This document shows, in pieces, positions 29,682 through 36,086 of a stretch of 38,337 nucleotides of DNA (position 1 is the first letter of the stretch; each line of letters opens with the position of its first letter). The notes beneath the pieces were generated by a model that was not told the origin of the DNA, did no database searches, and saw only the letters and a list, made by a program, of their open reading frames with translations. This DNA is from a virus, in IMG/VR virus record IMGVR_UViG_3300020420_000035, positions 1 through 38,337 of that record; one strand, given 5' to 3'. A program made the translations under genes and the position numbers.

Positions 29682-29914
29682 AAGCATTTATCGGAACACA
29701 AATCAGCAGATTTTTCAACTCAGGAAAATGGGCATTGAAACTGATCTTTCTTGTTGTAATAGTTGAGTTAGGTATTGTTGTAGGTGCTATTGCTACTCAA
29801 GAACTTGATGAAAACGATAGTAACAACATCAAACATATATTATCTTTAGTTGCTACAAAGTCATTTGCTCTATATGCAGCAGAGAAAGGTATAAAACCTG
29901 AGAAAGAACAATGA
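29678..29914 (+). CDS. small membrane protein, 78 aa
   Basis: A basic/polar N-terminus (MKAFIGTQISRFFNSGKWAL) is followed by KLIFLVVIVELGIVVGAIAT (21-40, one membrane span) and an acidic and then hydrophobic helix (ILSLVATKSFALYAAEK). It overlaps the previous gene by 4 bases. Possibly a second membrane partner of the 76-aa protein. Function unknown. Confidence 0.62.
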   Translation: MKAFIGTQISRFFNSGKWALKLIFLVVIVELGIVVGAIATQELDENDSNNIKHILSLVATKSFALYAAEKGIKPEKEQ

Positions 29915-30108
29915 AACTCTACTCCCTCCAATACTTAATAAGAAAATACTTTCGTCTTCCTCGAAAGAAATTGTGGATTGCTGCTCTAAAAGTCAATCGT
30001 TGGCCAGTAAATTGGTGGGACGAAGAAGTAGAAGCAAGAAGAAAGAAAGAAGAAAATAGACAAAATAAAATTAAATCACTCTACCCAAGCAACGGTAAAC
30101 AAAAATGA
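29911..30108 (+). CDS. basic protein, 65 aa
   Basis: MKLYSLQYLIRKYFRLPRKKLWIAALKVNRWPVNWWDEEVEARRKKEENRQNKIKSLYPSNGKQK: Arg/Lys-rich throughout, Trp-rich in the middle. ATGA-linked on both sides. It could bind nucleic acid or the inner membrane surface. No family recognised. Confidence 0.58.
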   Translation: MKLYSLQYLIRKYFRLPRKKLWIAALKVNRWPVNWWDEEVEARRKKEENRQNKIKSLYPSNGKQK

Positions 30109-30401
30109 AGTACACTTCAGCATTAATCTTAGGCATTATATTTGCCTTTATGGTATATCTCCCGAACATGGCATATGCCGAAACATTATGGGTTCAAGTT
30201 CCTCAGTGGTCAGATGACTGGGAAAAATGTGCAGTAGATGTACCAGATGCTGCATGTCATTGGTATGTTGCTAATGCAGACAATACATTTGGTGAAGGAT
30301 TCTCTTGGGAAGACGCACCATGGTATAGTATTGAAGGATTAAAAGATGTTGCACCTATGCAAAAGAAAACTGTTGTAGAGAAGTTGCAGGAGATAGGATG
30401 A
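30105..30401 (+). CDS. exported protein with signal peptide, 98 aa
   Basis: MKYTSALILGIIFAFMVYLPNMAYA followed by ETLW is a clear Sec-type signal peptide with the cleavage expected after AYA (residue 25). The mature part (WVQVPQWSDDWEKCAVDVPDAACHWYVANADNTFGEGFSWEDAPWY) is Trp- and Asp-rich and has two Cys 9 residues apart (C39, C48). The signal peptide predicts action in the periplasm or outside the host cell. Not recognised. Confidence 0.68.
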   Translation: MKYTSALILGIIFAFMVYLPNMAYAETLWVQVPQWSDDWEKCAVDVPDAACHWYVANADNTFGEGFSWEDAPWYSIEGLKDVAPMQKKTVVEKLQEIG

Positions 30402-30532
30402 ACTATTCAGAAGTAATGCAGGTGTATAAAAAACCAGTATCAATGAAATATATACCTTTAAAGCATGTGCCTAACATTTTTAGAGGTGCTTTGACTGTAG
30501 CAGTATTATGTCAATTCCTCACATCAATCTAG
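30398..30532 (+). CDS. hypothetical small protein, 44 aa
   Basis: MNYSEVMQVYKKPVSMKYIPLKHVPNIFRGALTVAVLCQFLTSI: basic first half, C-terminal hydrophobic segment (about 30-44). It is ATGA-coupled to the exported gene and overlaps the start of the next gene by 25 bases. The overlap suggests it is translated, but it is short. Confidence 0.48.
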   Translation: MNYSEVMQVYKKPVSMKYIPLKHVPNIFRGALTVAVLCQFLTSI

Positions 30533-31320
30533 AAGGTGGTTCGATACCATTTACACATATAAACAAGATAGGTGTATACGATACTCGTATATGGGTGTTT
30601 ACACCACCATCAGCAATACCAAACCATTTACCTGCAACTACTCTGATTGGAGTTCCAATCGTGGATATGCCTGGTTGCGTGAAGATAAGTCGAGAGAATT
30701 CCAGTCGGAAGGAAGGCAATAAGAACAAGGCACTAGTAAACGACGACCCCAAAGGTAATATTGTATTATGTGATGGCGGTCTTCCTTACTATGAACCGCC
30801 TGACTATGAACGAGAGGATTTAACATGGGAAACAGTTGTAACAGAAAATGAGGAAGCACCTCCAGTAGATACTGGTGATCCTCCTCCACCACCAGAGTCG
30901 GATACATCACCACCAGACACACCTGAGACTGATAAAGAAATAGAGTGTCCTCCAGTAAATGCTAGAAGAATAGGAGATAGATCTCAGACTGGTGAAGAAC
31001 AAGTAGCAGGGTATAAATTAACACCTGATGGATTGATCTGTGAGACAATCTGGGAACCAGTCCCTGCAGTAGAGCAGTTTTTACCATCTGTAGAAGTGGT
31101 ATCTACTACAGCAGTAATTGCTACTGTGGCAACTGCGTCTGCCCTATTTGCAAAACCTTTAGCAGATCTGCTCCTCCGAGTGGTGAAGCCTGTTGTGAAG
31201 AAAGGGATTGATTCTGCGAAGAAGAAGTTTGGGAAAGGGGAGAAGAAGTTGTCTCGTTCTGAGGTTTTATCAAATAAGTATCGGGATTCAAAGGGTCTGC
31301 CTCCTCTGAAGAAGAAGTAG
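30508..31320 (+). CDS. Pro-rich protein with C-terminal membrane segment, 270 aa
   Basis: The N-terminal domain (1-90) includes HINLEGGSIPFTHINKIGVYDTRIWVFTPPS. A Pro/Asp/Glu-rich linker follows (115-145; DTGDPPPPPESDTSPPDTPETDKEI), then a short beta-like part and VEVVSTTAVIATVATASALFAKPLADLLLRVV, a membrane span. The end is Lys-rich (KKGIDSAKKKFGKGEKKLSRSE...). Similar proteins with a 'TTAVIAtvAtaSALfAKPLADLLLrvvKPvvKK' tail are known in cyanophages, I believe, with no function. The last 200 bases overlap the minus-strand gene at 31121; codon use there shifts to G-ending codons (AAG, GGG, GTG). Confidence 0.75.
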   Translation: MSIPHINLEGGSIPFTHINKIGVYDTRIWVFTPPSAIPNHLPATTLIGVPIVDMPGCVKISRENSSRKEGNKNKALVNDDPKGNIVLCDGGLPYYEPPDYEREDLTWETVVTENEEAPPVDTGDPPPPPESDTSPPDTPETDKEIECPPVNARRIGDRSQTGEEQVAGYKLTPDGLICETIWEPVPAVEQFLPSVEVVSTTAVIATVATASALFAKPLADLLLRVVKPVVKKGIDSAKKKFGKGEKKLSRSEVLSNKYRDSKGLPPLKKK

Positions 31321-32143
31321 AATTATTCCATTTTGGTTGTGGGAGTTGATGTTCATGTGGCACTACTCTACCACCTGGTGCTGTAACTATCACATCTGAG
31401 CAAATAGCAGCATATTGAGACTGAGGATGGAAAAATATACCAGATTTTTTTAGCTCACCACAGTTTTTTAACCTAGCTAATTCAAAATCAAGTCTCTTAT
31501 TAGCAACTAATTGATTTTGCATGTTGTTCTGTGCTACTGCTGCCTGTTCACATAAATCTCTTAATTTTTTATTCAATGGTATGGATAGTGTAGCAGATAC
31601 ACCTAAGTTAAGACTTTGATTTGCTCTCATGTCTGTTCTGATAGGTTTATACCATATAGGGTCTAATGATTGATTTGCTACTGCATCTGGTACTCCATCA
31701 CCTGCAGGAACTGACTCTGTAATTTCTATATCATCACCATCAGCAAACCATCTAGTGCCATCTGATTTGAGTTCAGTATTGTACCAAGTCTCCCAAGGAT
31801 AGTTTTTGACAGTTCTAGTCTGATCGACCATTCTACCTGTTATATCTGTAGTATTATATTGTGGTTCATTATAAAAATCCTCCCATGGATGCTTTCTAGA
31901 GTCTGCAAACTGGAAGTATGGAGTTATATTTAATGTTCTACCTTGACAACTGACTCCACCACCATAAGTATTAGTTATATAAGGACCCTGTAAAACCTGT
32001 ATAGCTTGATTGGTCACCGAGCCAGAACTATTGGCGATCGGATTTGCAGTCGCAGAAACACCACCTACACCCTCTGCATAGGTTGGTGATGCAACAAACA
32101 ATGCTGCTATTGTGTAAAGGTACTTGTAGTATCGGTTACGCTT
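31121..32143 (-). CDS. exported protein, about 300-340 aa, start not resolved
   Basis: The frame contains a typical signal peptide, KRNRYYKYLYTIAALFVASPTYA followed by EGVGG. The mature part then runs through VSATANPIANSSGSVTNQAIQVLQGPYITNTYGGGVSCQGRTLNITPYFQF and on to a Ser/Gln-rich end (SSPLSQTSSSQNQSLSSQQ). But there is no ATG, GTG or TTG where the signal peptide begins. The nearest TTG (32101) would remove most of it, and the only in-frame upstream ATG (32422) lies deep inside the preceding gene. I give 32143 (first residue of the basic start) as a practical limit. The gene could use an unusual start, be made by frameshift from 32107-32586, or contain a sequence error. Its 3' end overlaps the plus-strand gene by 200 bases. 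Confidence 0.6.
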   Translation of the reverse strand, partial: KRNRYYKYLYTIAALFVASPTYAEGVGGVSATANPIANSSGSVTNQAIQVLQGPYITNTYGGGVSCQGRTLNITPYFQFADSRKHPWEDFYNEPQYNTTDITGRMVDQTRTVKNYPWETWYNTELKSDGTRWFADGDDIEITESVPAGDGVPDAVANQSLDPIWYKPIRTDMRANQSLNLGVSATLSIPLNKKLRDLCEQAAVAQNNMQNQLVANKRLDFELARLKNCGELKKSGIFFHPQSQYAAICSDVIVTAPGGRVVPHEHQLPQPKWNNSTSSSEEADPLNPDTYLIKPQNETTSSPLSQTSSSQNQSLSSQQASPLGGADLLKVLQIGQTQLPQ

Positions 32144-32586
32144 TGTATAGTTGTTGTTCTTTGAATTATTGTTTGATTTGTCATGCCAGGTCCCTGATAA
32201 CTTTGAGTGAACTGGAATGCTCCACCTGGATCTTTTAGTGTGAAGTTTGGTTGACTGGAGAGATCTAACGAATCGAATGATGAGGTTAGACTTGATGTTA
32301 TCACTCCACTGCCATTTGCTGCCGACATTCCTGGCGACACATAAGTTGTGGAGTTTGTCACATTTGGATTCACGGGGTTCTGACCATTTTCGATGCCTAC
32401 CCCTGTTACTGAGTATTCCCATCCTGTACGATAATCAATTGAATTTATGGTTTCTTGCACCGTAGACTGAGTTTCGGTGCGGCTCGTCATCGAGCCTTGT
32501 TGGAAATTAGGGACCACAGGAACAGCAATCGCATTCCTCGCACTCGCAAGGACTACAATCACAACACTGGCAAGTAGTTTCTTCAT
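32107..32586 (-). CDS. exported Ser/Thr-rich protein, 159 aa
   Basis: MKKLLASVVIVVLASARNAIA then VPVVP is a clear signal peptide. The mature part is Ser/Thr/Gln/Gly-rich without Cys (MTSRTETQSTVQETINSIDYRTGWEYSVTGVGI...), ending TTTIQSVTDTTSTFTQ. Its 3' end overlaps the apparent beginning of the next exported protein in another frame. Not recognised; secreted or outer-surface role predicted. Confidence 0.7.
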   Translation of the reverse strand: MKKLLASVVIVVLASARNAIAVPVVPNFQQGSMTSRTETQSTVQETINSIDYRTGWEYSVTGVGIENGQNPVNPNVTNSTTYVSPGMSAANGSGVITSSLTSSFDSLDLSSQPNFTLKDPGGAFQFTQSYQGPGMTNQTIIQRTTTIQSVTDTTSTFTQ

Positions 32587-32594
32587 TAGTCATA

Positions 32595-33113
32595 TCAATC
32601 TATGCTAATTTCGGAAACAAATTGTCCTGTAGCTGTTGTACCTGCTCCACCTGCTGTTAGTGTCATAACACCTGCTGATGTAATTGTACCAGCTAATGAT
32701 CCTGCGACTCCTCCAGACTGTGTAACAACTTCACCGTAAGCTGGCATGTCTGCTACTATACCAGAAGATACATCTACACCTGATCCAATAGGTGCTACGG
32801 CATCTCCATGTACAAAACTCTCCGAAAGGCTGAAAGCCGACCCTGCTGTAGTCACAGTGTAAACACCTTGAGTTTGTGTTGCTGCTGCTGTAGTTGCAGT
32901 GTCTCCAGATGCCTTAGTTAGACCTCCCATAGTACCTGCGGTGATATTGTTACCACTTACAGTATATGTAGACCCAATTCTTGAGGACTGAGTTGCTGCA
33001 CCATCCACAGAAAGTTGTGTTGAGGTGGATAATCTATGTGTCAAATCTGCTTTAACTTGAGTAGTTAATAACCCAGTTGCTGCAATCATAATGAAGGGGA
33101 TAATTTTCTTCAT
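32595..33113 (-). CDS. exported Gly/Thr/Ser-rich protein, 172 aa
   Basis: Signal peptide MKKIIPFIMIAATGLLTTQVKA, cleavage expected before DLTHR. The mature protein is Thr/Ala/Gly/Ser-rich, with low-complexity strand-rich segments (TMGGLTKASGDTATTAAATQTQGVYTVTTAGSAF) and no Cys, as in self-assembling or surface proteins. It is the first of three exported proteins in a row. I have seen such proteins in cyanophages without a known role. Confidence 0.7.
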   Translation of the reverse strand: MKKIIPFIMIAATGLLTTQVKADLTHRLSTSTQLSVDGAATQSSRIGSTYTVSGNNITAGTMGGLTKASGDTATTAAATQTQGVYTVTTAGSAFSLSESFVHGDAVAPIGSGVDVSSGIVADMPAYGEVVTQSGGVAGSLAGTITSAGVMTLTAGGAGTTATGQFVSEISID

Positions 33114-33137
33114 TATCTTTTTTAGTATTATTACTTA

Positions 33138-33467
33138 TTAATATATAGGCTCTCTCATATCCTCTTGTAATTCTCTCCTAATATCATCATGCAATCTTTC
33201 TTGTGCTTCTTGATGACTTAACTTGTTAGCACTGGGAAGTCCTTGTTGACCTGGTAATTCTGCTTCATGCTCTGCAGTAACATCAACAATATGTGGTGGT
33301 AATGGTTTAGGAGCATCTATCCTTCTGTAAGTAAAAGTTTCGTTCTGATGCTCTTCATGTAACTCAAGTGTTCTGATTGCATATTCTTCATGACTGCAAT
33401 CACAATACTGCTGACCCCTCTCATCAAATACTCTATAAAAGGGATACATGTGTTCAGCTATTGGCAT
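33138..33467 (-). CDS. hypothetical phage protein, 109 aa
   Basis: MPIAEHMYPFYRVFDERGQQYCDCSHEEYAIRTLELHEEHQNETFTYRRI: strand-turn-helix with a CDC pair (C22, C24) and His residues nearby, then a Pro-rich linker (DAPKPLPPHIVDVTAEHEAELPGQQGLPS) and a Glu/Arg-rich helix (LSHQEAQERLHDDIRRELQEDMREPIY). A metal site is possible. Appears conserved in cyanophages; function unknown. It overlaps the 43-aa gene by 14 bases. Confidence 0.62.
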   Translation of the reverse strand: MPIAEHMYPFYRVFDERGQQYCDCSHEEYAIRTLELHEEHQNETFTYRRIDAPKPLPPHIVDVTAEHEAELPGQQGLPSANKLSHQEAQERLHDDIRRELQEDMREPIY

Positions 33468-33585
33468 AATGTACTAATTTTGAAATAAGGATTTTAGTTC
33501 TTTTTTTTGCTGCTCTAAGTGCTTGTGGTTTTAGAGTTCGCTTAGGTTCTTTCTTACTATGGTGTTTCCAGTTTGGAGTGATCAT
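33454..33585 (-). CDS. basic peptide, 43 aa
   Basis: MITPNWKHHSKKEPKRTLKPQALRAAKKRTKILISKLVHYANS: about 13 Lys/Arg and no acidic residue except one Glu, so nucleic-acid binding is possible. The ATG overlaps the stop of the 59-aa gene (ATGA), and its end overlaps the 109-aa gene. The coding run contains A8, a possible slippage site. Confidence 0.5.
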   Translation of the reverse strand: MITPNWKHHSKKEPKRTLKPQALRAAKKRTKILISKLVHYANS

Positions 33586-33761
33586 GCGTCTGACCCCCTT
33601 CCATAATAGTATTGTTCATAGTACTTTTCCATCTCGTCAACTGGATCTTTGTGGACGATTTTATCTTTTTGTATGTCTATGAACTCTATGTGTGCCCTTA
33701 TAAAGTCAGCACCATCTTCTTCCATTGAACATGGACTTGTATCTATTGATTCTTTTTCCAT
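33582..33761 (-). CDS. hypothetical acidic protein, 59 aa
   Basis: I prefer the ATG at 33761 (MEKESIDTSPCSMEED...) with AGGG just upstream; a GTG at 33773 is possible. Acidic N-terminal half, then a helix with a Tyr-rich end (MEKYYEQYYYGRGSDA). ATGA-coupled to the 43-aa gene. No family recognised. Confidence 0.55.
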   Translation of the reverse strand: MEKESIDTSPCSMEEDGADFIRAHIEFIDIQKDKIVHKDPVDEMEKYYEQYYYGRGSDA

Positions 33762-33791
33762 TTTCCCTGTCACTACCTTGTATCTTGATAT

Positions 33792-33992
33792 TTAGGTTGC
33801 CACCACTTTTATCTCCTCATAGAAGATATCTTCGGGATCTAAGACTGTTTTGCAGAACTCAACTACATTTATAAACTCTTGTCCTTTCTTACAATTGACA
33901 AGTTTTTCTTCACCATCTGATGATATGCAGTTGATAGTACGCTTTTGTACATTAATCACTACTCGTGAAATGTACTCGTCTTCTTTACCCAT
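33792..33992 (-). CDS. hypothetical protein, 66 aa
   Basis: Starts MGKEDEYISRVVINVQKRTINCISSDGEEKLVNCKK...; the open frame reaches 34037, but a sigma70-type promoter (-10 at 34017) lies inside that extension, which argues for the ATG at 33992. Strand-rich N-terminal half, helix in the middle (GQEFINVVEFCKTVL), acidic end. Seems conserved in cyanophages; function unknown. Confidence 0.58.
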   Translation of the reverse strand: MGKEDEYISRVVINVQKRTINCISSDGEEKLVNCKKGQEFINVVEFCKTVLDPEDIFYEEIKVVAT

Positions 33993-34016
33993 AGAGTGAT
34001 GTAACCAGAGAATACC

Positions 34017-34045
34017 ATTATAGCATGAAAGAATCATACCGTCAA
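34017..34045 (-). promoter_or_regulatory. sigma70-type promoter
   Basis: TTGACG (34040-34045), a 17-base spacer, TATAAT (34017-34022). This is the best consensus promoter of the window. It lies between structural genes and directs the 66-aa gene. Confidence 0.6.
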
Positions 34046-34059
34046 GGAATAGGATACTA

Positions 34060-34923
34060 TTATATAGTATTTGTATTTGGTGATCCTGCGAATCTAGAGT
34101 CGTTGGTTATTCTTTGATCTATGGGAACTTTATTTGGATCATAGTTTGGATCTGGATAATCATGCCAAGTATTTCCTTCATACTCAACAATCAGAGGATT
34201 AATATCTTTTCTCTCTCCATATACATGATAAAAACAATCTACATTTCCTGATAGAGTTATCTTTTCATTATTAAAGTCCATCACAATTATATCCTGTGAT
34301 GATCCAATTGGTTGTAGTTGAACAGATATACTATCTTCATGAACTAAATCTTTCCAATAGTCAGGTAAAGTTATTTCATTTGTTTTAGTTCTACCTCTAC
34401 AATATACTGCGACCTCTGGTCCTTCAATACATGCATATCTCAGTCTGTGTCCCTCACCCTTGGTAGGATGAACCATGTCAAATGGTTTGGGTAAACTATC
34501 AGCAGTTGCAAATCTTGATGTTAGTTGTCCAATACCTGCTCCAAAATTTGCATCACCTGCTACAACTAGAGGAGTTCCAGTAGTACCTTGAATGAATACA
34601 TCTCCTTGCTGAAAGGTTTCACCTCCAACATATAATCTAGACTTTAGATCTGTGTCATTACATACATAAAGTTCTTTCTCTACCTGTACTTCTTGGAATG
34701 TAGAAATTCCTGGCCTGACTAATAAATTTCCTGTGTAAATTCTTACATCACCGTTGGTAATCTCAATGTCAGTAGGACGAGAGGGTATGCCTTGTACATC
34801 TATAAACCCTGAGCATACAACAGGATCTTCAAAATAGTTTGTAGGATCACCAATTTTAAATGGTTTGTTTGCTATGTCTTTCTTAGCACTACAATTAAAT
34901 GAATTAGGATTTGATTCTGCCAT
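34060..34923 (-). CDS. fibre/tip-like structural protein, 287 aa
   Basis: The N-terminal half is strand-rich with repeats of the form GD-V-x-I-x-x-G-(T)-T (for example ITNGDVRIYTGNLLVRPGISTFQEVQVEKELYV). The second half starts at FDMVHPTKGEGHRLRYACIEGPEVAVYCRGR (148-178), continuing EITLPDYWKDLV. This 'HPtk..g..LrhaciEGPE.avYcRG' domain is found at the C-terminus of several phage and cyanophage fibre proteins. It ends 2 bases before the spike-like gene and is likely part of the baseplate or tail tip. Role by analogy. Confidence 0.7.
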   Translation of the reverse strand: MAESNPNSFNCSAKKDIANKPFKIGDPTNYFEDPVVCSGFIDVQGIPSRPTDIEITNGDVRIYTGNLLVRPGISTFQEVQVEKELYVCNDTDLKSRLYVGGETFQQGDVFIQGTTGTPLVVAGDANFGAGIGQLTSRFATADSLPKPFDMVHPTKGEGHRLRYACIEGPEVAVYCRGRTKTNEITLPDYWKDLVHEDSISVQLQPIGSSQDIIVMDFNNEKITLSGNVDCFYHVYGERKDINPLIVEYEGNTWHDYPDPNYDPNKVPIDQRITNDSRFAGSPNTNTI

Positions 34924-34925
34924 GA

Positions 34926-36086
34926 TTATTCTAGTGTAAAGTCCTCTGATACTGTTTCAACAGCAATAACTTCCTCACCTTGAAGAAGTTTCCTCTCAGT
35001 ATCCTCAGAGGTTTCTTGATTAGTATTGGTAACATTTGGTGTGTTCTTAGCAGAAAGTAGATCCTGTTTTAATGCTTCCATTCTTAATGCAGTGGCATTA
35101 CTTACAGTCTCATCAAGTTTTTCTGGAGGTATATCTGGATGAGTTGGAGAAGCACCACCGTCAAGTGTTGCTAATTCATCACTAGATTGATTACTGACAG
35201 TTGCTGCAGCACCTTTACCAACACTTCCAGTTCCAAATTTTTCTTTTCTTCCAGTTTGTGCGTTACCACCTTCAGTAACACCTAATTCATTTGCTGCTGA
35301 TGAGTTCAATGAATCTATATTACCTGTCAATACTTGACCTTCTACAGGTGGTATTGGTGTTGATGGTTCTATTAGATTATCTGGATTTTGTAATGGATCA
35401 GGTGTTTGTTGAGTTGTTGCTGCCTCGGTTTTTTCTATTGCCTCTATACCACCTGTCTGTGGAGTAACACCCAAATCTTTGAGACTAAATCCAAATCCTT
35501 TCAATGCTCCTCCTATTACACCATTGAAACTACCTGCTGCTGCACCTGATATTACTGACTGTGCCAGTGGAGCAAAAATCTTTGCTAATGTACTATCAGG
35601 AATAAAACTATTTTTGGTTATCCTTGCACCCCATGTCTCAGGAACTAAATTACCTCTCAGTGCTTTAACTTGTGCAGTATTTGCATCTAGAAAAATTCTA
35701 CCTGCAGAGGAGTGTAAGTTAATATTTCTTCCTGCGTTTATATCCACATCCCTATCAGCAGTAAGCATAAGATCTTTTCCATGTAATCTAATTCTACCTC
35801 TAGAAGCAGTGATAGTTATATCTCCTGTAGCAGCACTTACTCTAATGTCAATACTATTAGGATCGTTTTTATCTCCCGCATTGATCTCTATACTTTTGTC
35901 AGATGATATTCTACCTAGTCCTGTCCCATGACCATGTGCTATTAAAAATACTTCACCATTATCATTAGATGAATATATCTTAGTTGGTTCAGGACCGTCT
36001 CTTCCTTGTCTTGGACTACCAGTTTCTATTCTAAAGTGTCCACCTCTAGAATCAACAACTCTTCTTCCCCAGTTCTGTTCTGCCAT
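34926..36086 (-). CDS. spike-like structural protein with beta-helical repeats, 386 aa
   Basis: Residues 20-140 contain repeats of strand-turn units (SSDKSIEINAGDKNDPNSIDIRVSAATGDITITASRGRIRLHGKDLMLTADRDVDINAGRNINLHSSAGRIFLDAN). They match the beta-helix of phage spike proteins and of the gp5/VgrG C-terminal needle. The remainder is Ala/Gly-rich and then Thr/Gln/Glu-rich. It directly follows the gp5-like hub (overlap of 1 base, TAATG), so a separately encoded spike or hub partner is likely. Confidence 0.7.
   Translation of the reverse strand: MAEQNWGRRVVDSRGGHFRIETGSPRQGRDGPEPTKIYSSNDNGEVFLIAHGHGTGLGRISSDKSIEINAGDKNDPNSIDIRVSAATGDITITASRGRIRLHGKDLMLTADRDVDINAGRNINLHSSAGRIFLDANTAQVKALRGNLVPETWGARITKNSFIPDSTLAKIFAPLAQSVISGAAAGSFNGVIGGALKGFGFSLKDLGVTPQTGGIEAIEKTEAATTQQTPDPLQNPDNLIEPSTPIPPVEGQVLTGNIDSLNSSAANELGVTEGGNAQTGRKEKFGTGSVGKGAAATVSNQSSDELATLDGGASPTHPDIPPEKLDETVSNATALRMEALKQDLLSAKNTPNVTNTNQETSEDTERKLLQGEEVIAVETVSEDFTLE

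Noticed and set aside
29451-29914. Holin/lysis gene assignment for the two small membrane proteins
   Set aside because: One span each and no lysis partner recognised; membrane location alone does not support a holin call.
35479-35931. 150-codon plus-strand frame in the spike-like gene
   Set aside because: Mirror of the strand repeats of the spike; no promoter or ribosome site.
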